A DNA stretch of 64,000 nt from Methylobacter tundripaludum SV96. Its GTDB lineage: Bacteria; Pseudomonadota; Gammaproteobacteria; Methylococcales; Methylomonadaceae. The DNA lies in contig NZ_JH109154.1 of assembly GCF_000190755.2 (NCBI RefSeq), positions 186,001 through 250,000 on the forward strand. The letters run 5' to 3'. The position numbers and the translations under genes are program-made. A model generated the notes under the pieces. It did not search any database. It was not told the DNA's origin and saw only the letters and a list, made by a program, of their open reading frames with translations. Position 1 is the first letter of the stretch. Each line of letters starts with the position of its first letter. Below are positions 1 to 9,594 of the stretch, in pieces.

Positions 1-2546
1 CTTGGCTTTACAGGTTCCTCTTTAACAACAGCTTTCGGCGGTGTTATTGGTGTGGCCGGTACCGCTTCGGGCTGAGCTTTGACTTTGGTAAGCGCGGTTT
101 CAGGCACAGCCTCTACTTTAGCAGGCGCAACTTCATGCTTGGCTCTTTCTTTGGTCGGTGCAATCTCATGCGCAGCTTCCTCCTTGGTTGATACGTGTTC
201 GTGCGCCGCTTCCTCTTTGGTCGGCTTAGTAGGCGTCTGTTCCGGCGCTGTTCCGGTTTTGACCGGTGCAATCTTTCCTTCTTTAGCCGGTGCGGGCTCA
301 TGCACCGCTTCAGCCTTGTGAGGTTCGGCAACCAATGACTCCAAAGGCATCTTTCCTTCCGCCCCCATTTTGACCTGTAGCATGTCAAGCGCCTTGCTTA
401 CCATGCCCTGTTTAGCCACAATATCGGACACATTGTTGTTTAATAAATCAACAGGAATCTGGGGATTTCCTTTGAGTTCCGTTATAAAACCATAGACCTG
501 ATGATTCAACTGCACAACAGAACTCATTACTGCGTTAATTTCTTCATTAGGATTATTTTCAGCAGTCTTTGCCAGGTTTGCCTCAAGCGTTGAAACCTGT
601 TCAGTTAATTTTGAAACTTCAGCTTTTGCGCCGTAAGTCATTACACCCAATCCAGCTGCCGCACTTAACGCAACAGCGCCAAATCCCAGCGCCGCATAAC
701 TGAAAAGCTTTGCTTTTTTTACTTTATTTTCAGCGTCTTCCAGCTTCTTTTTAACATCTTCCTGTTCAAACTCAAATGGACTCAATTTTACATTTTCAGG
801 ATCTTCTATAGCGGCATCGGCAGCTTGTTTCGGTTGAGATTCGGCTATTATTGCTTCGTCAGCTCCCGCGTTAAGAGCCTGCACAGCTTCATCTTCGTTC
901 AAGAAATCGGTGTCACCAAAGGCATCGGCTAAATCATCTTCTTTGATTCCTGAGCTCCCCCCCATGTCGGATATTTCCATGTCGGCGGTAATATCAAAAT
1001 CAGGTAAAAGAAAATCATCTTCATCTTGAATTGATTGTTCAGTTTCCGCTAACTGATCTGCCTCTGTCTCATTGGAAAAATCATCACTCACCTCATCCAA
1101 TTGAAAAAAGTCATCAATTTCGCTCAAATCCGCATCATCGCCAAATGCATCTTTCTTCCCGGCCGTTTGCTCTAACACATCCTCTGCATCAAAACCGGAA
1201 TCCATGAGTAAACTGTCAAGGCCACTTTCATCATTCAGCAAGTCATTAAATGATTCTTCAACGGCTACCTGCTGCTCTTGATTGGATGAGATTAAATCCG
1301 CTTCAATCGGAACCGATGCTGCAGCCCCATCATCCTGAATCATATCCGATATATCAAAATCATCGCCAAAGCCGGAGAATTCATCGACTTCATCCAACGC
1401 CTCATCGGAGGGTTGCTCAACTACTATTTGCGACTCTTGATTGGACCCGATTAAATCCGTTTCAGCCTGAACCGGTACGTCAGCCTCATCATCCTGAATC
1501 ATATCCAATTCGTCAAAATCAGCACTAAAACCGGAGAAATCATCAATTTCATCCGACAGCCCAACGGCATCTTCATCATCGGAGGATTGTTCATCTACTG
1601 TCTGCGGCTGTTGATTGGCCCCGATTAAATCCGTTTCAGTCTGAACCGGCACATCGGCCTCATCATCCTGAATCATATCCGATTCATCAAAATCATCGCT
1701 AAGACTAAAAAAATCATCAATTTCATCCGACAGGCCGACATCATCGACATGCGCAGATAAACTTTCTATAACTTGTTCAGGCTCATCAATTTCTACTACA
1801 GGAAGGATATCCGGTTCAGTGAAATCACTAAAGTCTGAAAAAACATCGAGTTCCTTATCCGTACCGACATCATCTTCCACATCTGATTCTTCAATTTCCC
1901 CCAAAGCCGGAGCCGACGCTTCAACCTCATGAATCACATCCGATTCGTCAATATCATCAGCAAGCGCGGATAAACTCCCCGCAGCCAATTCAGCCTCAGC
2001 AACGTCTTCCGTTGCGGCCATTCGCGGCGAGTCCTGTCGAACCATGTCCGGTTCATTAAAATCACTAAAATCGGAAAAATCGGAAAAGTCGTCCAACTCT
2101 TCAACTGCACTAATATCATCATGCCCGGTTGCTTGCATTGGCGCATCATCCGCATCCAATCCCGCATTCATCAGCAACCTATCAAGCGCATCTTCGTCAT
2201 CTTGACGCTCACTTGACGGAACAAGAGATGAATCATCTACCGTTTGCTCTAACTCCACAACCGCCTGCGTTTTTTTCGGCTCGTTGAAATCATCGCCAAA
2301 GTCGTCAAAACCCAGCAAGTCATCCAACTCATCATGCAGACTTACATCCTCTTTCGCCTCTGATTGCATTAACGCATCATCTGAATCAAAACCGGCATTC
2401 ATTAACAATCTATCAAGAGTATCGTCATCATCCTGAAACTCATTTATCGGGAGAAGAGAAGATTCCGCTTCATCGAGCATGGCATCCAAATCATCATCGA
2501 GATTATCGTGTTTTTCTTTTAATTTTTTATCTATTGAATCAGACAT
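1..2546 (-). CDS. Large acidic-repeat single-span membrane protein (3' end outside window)
   Basis: An open frame runs uninterrupted on the reverse strand from an ATG at 2544-2546 to the left edge, so at least 848 residues are present and the C-terminus is missing. The first ~600 residues are extremely Asp/Glu-rich, with repeated units such as DRLLMNAGFD (twice), FSDFSDF and LSDEIDDF. One hydrophobic segment follows (about residues 610-636, YAALGFGAVALSAAAGLGVM), then a short coiled-coil-like stretch and a Lys/Ala/Glu/Pro-rich tail with repeats of the type TKEEAAHE. This predicts a cytoplasmic acidic arm, one membrane span and an extracytoplasmic linker. Such linkers often lead to a peptidoglycan-binding domain (SPOR, for example), but none is visible here. 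It is divergent from the gcvR-like gene. No function can be assigned. Confidence 0.75.
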   Translation of the reverse strand, partial: MSDSIDKKLKEKHDNLDDDLDAMLDEAESSLLPINEFQDDDDTLDRLLMNAGFDSDDALMQSEAKEDVSLHDELDDLLGFDDFGDDFNEPKKTQAVVELEQTVDDSSLVPSSERQDDEDALDRLLMNAGLDADDAPMQATGHDDISAVEELDDFSDFSDFSDFNEPDMVRQDSPRMAATEDVAEAELAAGSLSALADDIDESDVIHEVEASAPALGEIEESDVEDDVGTDKELDVFSDFSDFTEPDILPVVEIDEPEQVIESLSAHVDDVGLSDEIDDFFSLSDDFDESDMIQDDEADVPVQTETDLIGANQQPQTVDEQSSDDEDAVGLSDEIDDFSGFSADFDELDMIQDDEADVPVQAETDLIGSNQESQIVVEQPSDEALDEVDEFSGFGDDFDISDMIQDDGAAASVPIEADLISSNQEQQVAVEESFNDLLNDESGLDSLLMDSGFDAEDVLEQTAGKKDAFGDDADLSEIDDFFQLDEVSDDFSNETEADQLAETEQSIQDEDDFLLPDFDITADMEISDMGGSSGIKEDDLADAFGDTDFLNEDEAVQALNAGADEAIIAESQPKQAADAAIEDPENVKLSPFEFEQEDVKKKLEDAENKVKKAKLFSYAALGFGAVALSAAAGLGVMTYGAKAEVSKLTEQVSTLEANLAKTAENNPNEEINAVMSSVVQLNHQVYGFITELKGNPQIPVDLLNNNVSDIVAKQGMVSKALDMLQVKMGAEGKMPLESLVAEPHKAEAVHEPAPAKEGKIAPVKTGTAPEQTPTKPTKEEAAHEHVSTKEEAAHEIAPTKERAKHEVAPAKVEAVPETALTKVKAQPEAVPATPITPPKAVVKEEPVKP

Positions 2547-2714
2547 ATTCAGGCTCAGTAATGAGTTGTAAGATAACCACAAAGTTTAAATGTAGCATTC
2601 AGTATTTATAGGCAGAAAAACAATTTTAATCATTTTAATCCCAAATAAACTTAATGTTCATCAAGTTTCACCCATTTGATGCTAAACTTCCAAAAAAAAC
2701 TTTTAAGAAACAAA

Positions 2715-3239
2715 ATGCAACTAGCCATCACTGCCTTAGGCAACCATCAGATTAAATTTATTGCCGAAATATTACCCGCCGTGCGCGACTGTAAATGTAA
2801 TATTTTGGAAATACGCTCATCCCGTCTTGCTCAATCCACTGCGGCATACCTGCTTATTCAGGGAAATTGGAATCAAATTGCTAAATTTGAAAGCACTCTG
2901 GATATTATCCAGAGACGACTGGACATCAAAATTCATACCTTGCGGCCCGATCAAAAAGACAAGATCAAAGAGTGCGTTCCCTACTCATTGGAAACAATAT
3001 CCCTGGACCGCGATAACGTCACAGAATCGATAACTTCATTTCTGTTTGACCGGGAAATAGATATTGAGGAAATAACCGGCAGCTGCTATCAGGCACCCTA
3101 TATCCAAACCTCAGTGTTTTCAACCAAGTTTGTGATTTTGATCCCACCGCAACTTCACCTGTTATCGCTACGCGAAGAGTTTCTGGATTTCTGCGACCAG
3201 CTAAATATAGATGCCATTCTTGAACCCATAAAACGATAG
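2715..3239 (+). CDS. GcvR-like ACT-domain regulatory protein
   Basis: The protein begins MQLAITALGNH and has the length (~175 aa) and tandem ACT-like layout of the glycine cleavage regulator GcvR family. In E. coli GcvR binds GcvA and modulates gcv transcription in response to glycine. The frame is open further upstream, with alternative starts at 2676 (TTG) and 2679 (ATG), but the conserved fold begins at 2715. It is followed 8 bp later by a peroxiredoxin and then a PhoH-type protein, an arrangement seen in other gammaproteobacteria. The second half is divergent, so the ligand is uncertain. Confidence 0.72.
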   Translation: MQLAITALGNHQIKFIAEILPAVRDCKCNILEIRSSRLAQSTAAYLLIQGNWNQIAKFESTLDIIQRRLDIKIHTLRPDQKDKIKECVPYSLETISLDRDNVTESITSFLFDREIDIEEITGSCYQAPYIQTSVFSTKFVILIPPQLHLLSLREEFLDFCDQLNIDAILEPIKR

Positions 3240-3247
3240 ACTTAATA

Positions 3248-3718
3248 ATGATAACTCTCGGCAACGCTGTCCCCGATTTTGAGGCTTCATCTACCGGCGA
3301 TAAAACGGTAAACCTAAGCGACTACCAAGGTAAATACCTTATTATTTATTTTTACCCTAAAGACAATACGCCCGGTTGTACTCAGGAAGGCCAAAGTTTT
3401 CGCGGTAACATTGAAAAATTCACCGCACTCAACGCCGTCATAGTAGGCGTATCCCGTGATACCGTCCGCGTTCACGAAGGCTTTAAATGCAAACAGGAAT
3501 TCCCTTTTGACCTGCTTTCAGACGCGGATGAAAAACTGTGTCAGCTGTTTGACGTGATCAAAATGAAAAACATGTACGGCAAGCAGGTTCGAGGCATCGA
3601 ACGCAGCACCTTTCTGATCAATCCCCAGGGCGTACTTGTCCATGAATGGCGCAAAGTAAAAGTCAAAAGCCATTGTGAAGAAGTGCTGCAAGCCTTACAC
3701 GAACTCACCGGCAACTAA
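3248..3718 (+). CDS. bcp: Thioredoxin-dependent peroxiredoxin, Bcp/PrxQ family
   Basis: This 156-residue AhpC/TSA-fold protein reduces hydrogen peroxide and organic hydroperoxides with thiol reductant. The peroxidatic Cys is C44 in the motif TPGCTQEG. E. coli Bcp has a resolving Cys five residues later; here that position is Gln, so this looks like the single-active-Cys variant, unless one of the later cysteines (CKQEF, LCQLF, HCEEV) takes part. The gene starts 8 bp after the GcvR-like stop and ends 2 bp before the PhoH-like start, so the three are probably one operon. Confidence 0.9.
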   Translation: MITLGNAVPDFEASSTGDKTVNLSDYQGKYLIIYFYPKDNTPGCTQEGQSFRGNIEKFTALNAVIVGVSRDTVRVHEGFKCKQEFPFDLLSDADEKLCQLFDVIKMKNMYGKQVRGIERSTFLINPQGVLVHEWRKVKVKSHCEEVLQALHELTGN

Positions 3719-3720
3719 CC

Positions 3721-5136
3721 ATGAACATTCAATCATCGCCGGGTAAAAAACTGTTTGTCCTGGACACCAACGTGCTGATGCACGATCCGGCATCCATCTT
3801 CCGTTTTAAGGAACATGACCTTTTTATCCCCATGATTGTTCTGGAAGAACTCGATCATGCGAAAAAAGGCCTAACCGAACTGGCGCGCAATGTAAGACAG
3901 GTCAGTCGGTTTCTGGATGAATTAATCTGCGACGCCAACCAGCAAACCATCAACGACGGCCTACCGTTGTCGAGCATAAAACATGGACCGAAAGCCGAAA
4001 CAACTGACGGCGGACGCTTATATTTCCAGACCAGCGCCATGACCGCACTGTTGCCGGAAAGCATGCCCGGCACCCTTGCCGACAACTCCATACTCAGAAT
4101 CGTCCTGGCGCTCACTAAGGAACTACCTGACACCACCGTTATTCTGGTATCAAAAGACATCAACATGCGCATCAAGGCAGCGACATTGGAGTTGCTTGCG
4201 GAAGACTACCATAACGACCAGACCCTGGATGACATTGATTTGTTATACAGCGGTGCAATGGTGCTGGAAAAGGATTTCTGGACGGTACACGGCACCAAAA
4301 TGGAATCCTGGCAGGAAAAAAACCGCACTTTTTACAAACTGGAAGACCCCATAGTAACCGAATGGTATCCCAACCAATATTTGTACATAGAAGACGAAAC
4401 CAATTTTGAAGCCATCGTCAGATCTTGCGACGGACAAATTGCAGTATTGGAACTGGCCAAGGATTATCGCGCAAAACACAACAATGTCTGGGGCATAACG
4501 GCGAAAAACCGGGAGCAAAACTTTGCCCTCAATGTTTTGTTGGATCCCAACATTGATTTTGTCACCTTACTGGGTACGGCGGGCACCGGAAAAACCCTGT
4601 TGGCGCTGGCTGCAGGACTTACCTTGACCCTGGAGAACAAAGCTTACCAGGAAATCATCATGACCCGCGAAACCGTCCCGGTCGGTGAAGACATCGGCTT
4701 TTTGCCCGGTACGGAAGAAGAAAAAATGGCGCCGTGGATGGGCGCATTAATCGATAACCTTGAACTGCTGGGCAGTAATGCGGAGCACGGCGAATGGGAG
4801 CAAAGCGCAACCAGCAACATCATTATGAACCGGGTGAAAATCAGGTCGCTTAACTTCATGCGCGGACGGACATTCCTCAATCGCTACCTGATCATTGATG
4901 AGGCTCAAAACCTGACCTCGAAACAAATGAAAACATTGATAACACGGGCAGGTCCCGGAACAAAAATCATCTGTATCGGCAACCTGTCGCAGATAGACAC
5001 GCCTTATTTAACGGCGACAACCTCGGGATTGACTTATGTTGTAGACCGTTTTAAAACCTGGCCGCATGGAGCTCATATTACCTTGCGGCGCGGGGAACGC
5101 TCACGCTTAGCCGATTACGCTTCAGATATTTTGTAG
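3721..5136 (+). CDS. PIN domain plus PhoH-family ATPase (YlaK type)
   Basis: The 471-residue protein has an N-terminal PIN nuclease-like domain (FVLDTNVLMHDP near residue 15, with VLEELD downstream) and a C-terminal PhoH ATPase domain with Walker A GTAGTGKT near residue 285 and Walker B LIIDEAQNLT. PIN-PhoH fusions of this kind act on RNA in characterised relatives: the PhoH part is a helicase-like ATPase and the PIN part a ribonuclease. It is the last gene of the gcvR-bcp-phoH cluster. A CACGAAG palindrome lies 65 bp downstream, before the convergent transporter gene. Confidence 0.9.
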   Translation: MNIQSSPGKKLFVLDTNVLMHDPASIFRFKEHDLFIPMIVLEELDHAKKGLTELARNVRQVSRFLDELICDANQQTINDGLPLSSIKHGPKAETTDGGRLYFQTSAMTALLPESMPGTLADNSILRIVLALTKELPDTTVILVSKDINMRIKAATLELLAEDYHNDQTLDDIDLLYSGAMVLEKDFWTVHGTKMESWQEKNRTFYKLEDPIVTEWYPNQYLYIEDETNFEAIVRSCDGQIAVLELAKDYRAKHNNVWGITAKNREQNFALNVLLDPNIDFVTLLGTAGTGKTLLALAAGLTLTLENKAYQEIIMTRETVPVGEDIGFLPGTEEEKMAPWMGALIDNLELLGSNAEHGEWEQSATSNIIMNRVKIRSLNFMRGRTFLNRYLIIDEAQNLTSKQMKTLITRAGPGTKIICIGNLSQIDTPYLTATTSGLTYVVDRFKTWPHGAHITLRRGERSRLADYASDIL

Positions 5137-5201
5137 ATATTCGCTTAAGCGACATTAACCGAATTAATCATTAATGTGTTAAGTAAGCCGTATAAAAACA
5201 T

Positions 5202-5247
5202 CACGAAGAACACGAAGAATGAAACATAAAACTTCGTGTCCTTCGTG
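5202..5247. repeat. CACGAAG/CTTCGTG palindromic repeat, copy 1
   Basis: Two CACGAAG units (CACGAAGAACACGAAG) face two CTTCGTG units (CTTCGTGTCCTTCGTG) across a short AT-rich loop. It sits between two convergent genes, where the hairpin could end transcription from both sides. Related copies lie at 6516-6576 and 24433-24485. Confidence 0.75.
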
Positions 5248-5279
5248 GTAAAAACGCCTTAGCTATTACATAACATCAG

Positions 5280-6380
5280 CTAATAATTTGCATCCAGACT
5301 GTTATCGCCAATCCGTGGCCAAGCGGTCAGCACCGCCTTAACAACGGTCGCTAGTGGAATCGCCAAAAACACCCCCCAAAAGCCCCACAAACCGCCAAAA
5401 AGCAAAATGGCGACAATAATTGCGACGGCATGCAGATTAACCGCTTCGGAAAACAGTACCGGCACCAACACAACGCCGTCGAGCGCCTGGATAATTGAGT
5501 AGGCAATAACAACGTACATAAACTCATCACCGCCTAATCCCCACTGAAAATAAGCGACACCTAAAACCGGGAAGGTAACCAGGGTTGCACCGACATAGGG
5601 AATAATGACCTGCAAGCCCATCAAAACAGCCAGCAACATAGCGTAATTCAGCCCCATCGTCGCGTAAGTCACATAACTGACCGCCCAGAGAATAAAAACC
5701 TCGCCGAACTTGCCGCGCACATAATTACCGATCTGAGTATCGACTTCTTCCCAAACACGTACAGTTAAATTCCTGTCTCTGGGCATAAACTGCAAAAACC
5801 AGGCTATTAACATCTGTTTGTCTTTTAAAAAGAAAAAGACCATCATCGGCACTAGAAACAAGTAAATCATTACGCTGACCAATCCCACAACAGATGCCGC
5901 CGAGAGCGACAGCACATTTTGCCCGTAAGTTAACAATTCCCTCTGCACGGCAAACATTATCTGTTGGATTTTGCTTTCCGAAACCAATTTCGGGTACATT
6001 TCAGGCAAGCGCAAGATCCCGGTTTGCGCCCTGTTCAGTATCTCAGGAATCTGTTGAACCAGTTCCACCGCCTGTTGTGAAACCATCGGTATCAAATAAA
6101 ACAATAAAAAACCCAAACAAGCCATAAACACTGAAAACACCAGATAGACGGCAGGCAGGCGATGCATGTTCATGCTTTCAGCTTTGCTCACCAGACCTTC
6201 CAGTAGGTACGCAAGCACGATTGATACGAAAACCGGCATTAACAGGTCGGACAATGAATAAATCAGCACAAAACTGGCAATCAGAATGATTGCCAGTGCA
6301 ACAGCTTGGGGATTGGGTAAAAAACGCTTAAAAGAGCCTCTAAGCAGACTTAGACTTGTGGATGAATCTTGAATCGTCAT
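5280..6380 (-). CDS. AI-2E family transporter (PerM/YdiK-like)
   Basis: The 366-residue integral membrane protein has about seven to eight hydrophobic segments and the family layout: an N-terminal helix pair, a soluble central stretch (about residues 100-200) and the C-terminal signature around YVRGKFGEVFILWAVSY. Members export small molecules; AI-2 export is shown for E. coli TqsA, while others act in sodium/proton exchange or remain unassigned. The substrate here is unknown. It stands alone between repeat-containing spacers. Confidence 0.85.
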   Translation of the reverse strand: MTIQDSSTSLSLLRGSFKRFLPNPQAVALAIILIASFVLIYSLSDLLMPVFVSIVLAYLLEGLVSKAESMNMHRLPAVYLVFSVFMACLGFLLFYLIPMVSQQAVELVQQIPEILNRAQTGILRLPEMYPKLVSESKIQQIMFAVQRELLTYGQNVLSLSAASVVGLVSVMIYLFLVPMMVFFFLKDKQMLIAWFLQFMPRDRNLTVRVWEEVDTQIGNYVRGKFGEVFILWAVSYVTYATMGLNYAMLLAVLMGLQVIIPYVGATLVTFPVLGVAYFQWGLGGDEFMYVVIAYSIIQALDGVVLVPVLFSEAVNLHAVAIIVAILLFGGLWGFWGVFLAIPLATVVKAVLTAWPRIGDNSLDANY

Positions 6381-6515
6381 TGATAACCAGATGATTTATT
6401 TTTATTTGTGCCATTTTACATCCAATAAAGCTCTCGACAGAGAACTATAAAATCAACGGCAGGTTGTTGTATCAAGTTAGCCGATGTTCGACTCTGTATA
6501 TCCGAATCTTTTATT

Positions 6516-6576
6516 CACCACGGAAAACATAAACTTCGTGCCCTTCGTGTCTTCGTGTCTTCGTGTCTTCGTGGTG
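6516..6576. repeat. CACGAAG/CTTCGTG palindromic repeat, copy 2
   Basis: A CACCACGG left arm faces a right arm in which the 8-bp unit TCTTCGTG is repeated in tandem three times, ending in CGTGGTG. This is the same family as the 5202 and 24433 copies. It lies in the 236-bp spacer between two genes on the same strand; the rest of that spacer shows nothing recognisable. Confidence 0.7.
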
Positions 6577-6616
6577 CATTAATTAATCTAGCAATTCGAA
6601 AGACATCCGGTTAAAG

Positions 6617-7585
6617 CTATTTTTTTGCCGCGTAATTCAGGCAACTGAACAGGAAAAACTGCGCACCGAAAATGAGATTAGCCATCAACAGATGAATCGG
6701 CTGGGCAACTGGCGGCATACCCAATCTATCAAGGCTAATGCCTGCAAGAATGGCCGTGACCACCAGCGCGGCCAGGGATAAACCGATACGCCGCAACAGG
6801 CTTTTTTTATCGACAGACCGGACAATTTTCCAGGCCAACCAAAGATTGGTAAATAAAATAATCGAGGAAAAGGATCTGTGTATGTAAAAAATGACCGGAA
6901 AGTCGTCACGCCAGTATTGGCGCTCAATATAAGTATGATTATGAGCAATGAAATCGACGGCTTCCCTGACCTGAGTCCCCATAGCCACTTGCAACAGCGT
7001 CATAATCATTGCCGCGATTAACACGGTTTTGAATTTGTCCGGCAGCGCCCGAATATCAATCCGGGCGATGACATCTCGTTGCGAACGAGCAATCGTATAA
7101 ATAAGCAATGCGACTATGAACAAAGCCAACAACATGTGCAAAGTGATCATCAAGGGCTTGAGATTACTTGCCACAACGGTAGAACCCAGCCACCCTTGAA
7201 AACCGACCAGGAAAAACACGCTGACCGCCAAATAAAAAATGGTTTTGTCAGATTTAAGATAAATACGTGATGACCAAGCCGTCAGTAAAATCAAAAAGCC
7301 AATCGTCACACCAACCAGTCGATTGGTGTACTCGGTCCAGGTTTTTACCGGGTTAAACTGGGTATTTTCATAACCGCGTTGTGCATAAATCTCATGATAA
7401 TTAGCGGGTAACTGGGATTCATCCGTTGGCGGCACCCACTGTCCAAAGCAAGTCGGCCAGTCGGGACAGCCCATGCCTGAACCGGAAGCCCTTACGATTC
7501 CCCCGACAAGGATGACAAAATAAACGGCGAAAATTGTAATTGTGCCTAATCGGCGAAAATGTGCGGCGGCTTCAGTATTAATCAT
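6617..7585 (-). CDS. ctaA: COX15/CtaA family heme A synthase
   Basis: The 322-residue protein has about eight transmembrane helices. The signature SGMGCPDWPTCFGQW near residue 36 and conserved helix histidines (HMLLAL, YIHRSF, QPIHLLM) match the CtaA/Cox15 family. These enzymes hydroxylate the methyl group of heme O to make heme A for aa3-type cytochrome oxidases. The partner heme O synthase (ctaB/cyoE) is not adjacent. The gene follows the HDOD gene at 14 bp and may be co-transcribed with it. Confidence 0.9.
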   Translation of the reverse strand: MINTEAAAHFRRLGTITIFAVYFVILVGGIVRASGSGMGCPDWPTCFGQWVPPTDESQLPANYHEIYAQRGYENTQFNPVKTWTEYTNRLVGVTIGFLILLTAWSSRIYLKSDKTIFYLAVSVFFLVGFQGWLGSTVVASNLKPLMITLHMLLALFIVALLIYTIARSQRDVIARIDIRALPDKFKTVLIAAMIMTLLQVAMGTQVREAVDFIAHNHTYIERQYWRDDFPVIFYIHRSFSSIILFTNLWLAWKIVRSVDKKSLLRRIGLSLAALVVTAILAGISLDRLGMPPVAQPIHLLMANLIFGAQFFLFSCLNYAAKK

Positions 7586-7599
7586 AGTATTAAACGTTT

Positions 7600-8442
7600 T
7601 TAGGAGAGCATGCTTCGGGCAATTTCAATTTCATCTGAAATACCCTCAATTTCCAGTATTTCAGTGTTAGCGGGAAATCCGAGCTTGGTAAATGAAGGGA
7701 CGGCAGAACAATCAACCCGGCATGCAGGATGATCGGTTCCCGCTATGCTTTGCAAAAATGCAACTTGTACCACATCGACATAATCTGCCTTAGGTCCTGA
7801 GTCATATCGGAAATTAACATATTCGGACGCTACGGGCTTTAAATTTGCCGGAAAGTCCCAAGCATCCATAATCAATTTCCCTACGGCGGGATGCGCTTTT
7901 TCCAGCAGCTTTTCCATTCTTGTCGGGCTATCCCTAAACTCCGGAATATTCTCAACCAGCATTAATATAGGCAGTTTACCTATTTGATGAATAAGGCCTG
8001 CCAGCATGGCCTCGTCGGAATTAAGATGGGGAACAAACGCACAAAGAGCCCGACTGATGGCTGAAACATTAACGCTTTGTTCCCAGGTTCTCCTGAACAA
8101 ACTTTCCAACAGTTTTGATGAGGGGCGAAACATCTGTTTCATTACCAGACTGGTAACCAAACTACGAATCGTATTGTTACCCAACCTTGAAACGGCCATT
8201 TGTATGTTATTGATTTCAGATGCGCCACGGTACACAGGGCTATTCGCTACACGAATAATTTGCGTCGATAGCGCGGCATCGGTCACTATCATATCAGCCA
8301 ACTCCTTCGCCGATATGTCGCCATCAGTAACGGCATTCTTAACCTTTAAGGCAATATCGGGTAGTGTAGGCAAAACAAGACGATTCGCATCAAGTTCTAA
8401 TTGAACATGATCAAGAAAGTCCTGAACGGAAGTAAATTGCAT
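7600..8442 (-). CDS. HDOD domain protein
   Basis: This 280-residue protein is essentially one HDOD domain, an inactive relative of the HD hydrolase fold. It starts with LVLPTLPDIALKV near residue 21 and includes LAGLIHQIGKLP, where an HD phosphodiesterase would carry its metal ligands. HDOD proteins act in signalling and are often tied to c-di-GMP or two-component pathways. No output domain is attached. The upstream neighbour is ygfZ on the same strand, 37 bp away. Confidence 0.85.
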   Translation of the reverse strand: MQFTSVQDFLDHVQLELDANRLVLPTLPDIALKVKNAVTDGDISAKELADMIVTDAALSTQIIRVANSPVYRGASEINNIQMAVSRLGNNTIRSLVTSLVMKQMFRPSSKLLESLFRRTWEQSVNVSAISRALCAFVPHLNSDEAMLAGLIHQIGKLPILMLVENIPEFRDSPTRMEKLLEKAHPAVGKLIMDAWDFPANLKPVASEYVNFRYDSGPKADYVDVVQVAFLQSIAGTDHPACRVDCSAVPSFTKLGFPANTEILEIEGISDEIEIARSMLS

Positions 8443-8479
8443 TATTGCTGCATCCCTCGATAAATAATACGCACTAAAA

Positions 8480-9463
8480 TCACATGGTTAATAATGTAAG
8501 TTTATCTTGGTTATGATTTTTGAGCCTAAGATTATAAGCGTTTGTGTCGGAAATTTGCAGGATGACAAGCATTTTGCAAGTATTTTGTCCATTTTGCGCA
8601 TACAGCACCTTACCCACACTTTGTTCCGTGCCGGCGCTGTCATCAATGATTGTTGAATTAGGCTCGGGAGTTGCCAAGGCGTCGCATTCAGCGAGAAACA
8701 TTTCCCTTTTTGCCTTGCCAAGATAATGAGTCCTGGCAACAATTTCCTGACCGGTATAACAGCCCTTGTTGAAACTAATGCCACCCAACTTATCCAGATT
8801 AAGCATTTGCGGAATAAACTCTTCCGATGTTTCTGCAGTAAGCCAGGGAATCCCCGAAATTATATCGAGATAGCGCCATTGTGCTGAATCTTCCGGCTGG
8901 AAGCCTAGCTTAACCTGTTTTTCCCAGAGCCCCTGAGCATTATCAGCCCCCGCAATAATCAAATTGCGGTTCTGAAGATTAACAACGATATTTTCCTGGC
9001 TGCTTGTTGCAAAGCGCTGTTCCGGTACTTCGCCGGGTTGCGATGCCTCATCGTACAAGCCGATTAGACATAACGCATCCGAGCTGTCGGTTAAGGTTAC
9101 CTTTGATCGCAACACGTACATCTGTAGTCTTTTCTTGACTGATGCCAGTAACTCTTGGGGCAGAATCATCAAAAAATCATCGGCATTTTTAACCAGTAAG
9201 AAAGTGGTAATCGCCCGACCCTTAGGATTGCATAATGCCCCCAGACTGCTTTTAGCATCGGTTATATCGTTAATATTGCAGGTGATTTGTCCCTGTAAAA
9301 ATTTTGCCGCATCGCTTCCTGCAATCGTCAAAACACCCAGATGTGCAATGGGGTAAATGCGCTTATTGCCTTCACGCTCAGGCGATGGAAAAACGATGTC
9401 GGTATCGTTGTCAAATAGTGCGTTTTCAGAAAGCAGGAAGTTTTTCCAATTAGGGTTCATCAA
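8480..9463 (-). CDS. ygfZ: YgfZ/GcvT-like folate-binding Fe-S cluster repair protein
   Basis: The 327-residue protein has the aminomethyltransferase-like fold and the diagnostic motif KGCYTGQEIVART near residue 235, whose Cys is essential in E. coli YgfZ. It assists maintenance of some iron-sulfur enzymes, including MiaB, with folate. A ygfX gene is divergent 131 bp away, as in enterobacteria, but the sdhE gene that normally separates them is absent from the gap. Confidence 0.92.
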   Translation of the reverse strand: MMNPNWKNFLLSENALFDNDTDIVFPSPEREGNKRIYPIAHLGVLTIAGSDAAKFLQGQITCNINDITDAKSSLGALCNPKGRAITTFLLVKNADDFLMILPQELLASVKKRLQMYVLRSKVTLTDSSDALCLIGLYDEASQPGEVPEQRFATSSQENIVVNLQNRNLIIAGADNAQGLWEKQVKLGFQPEDSAQWRYLDIISGIPWLTAETSEEFIPQMLNLDKLGGISFNKGCYTGQEIVARTHYLGKAKREMFLAECDALATPEPNSTIIDDSAGTEQSVGKVLYAQNGQNTCKMLVILQISDTNAYNLRLKNHNQDKLTLLTM

Positions 9464-9594
9464 TAAACAAATAATGGATTTTTAAAGTATCCCGATTATA
9501 TCGCTGTTTGAACAAAGACAAAAAACCTATGTGATGATTTGTATTGCATTGAAATACACGTATTATCAACGGGGAAAAATAAGGAGCGCCCAAC

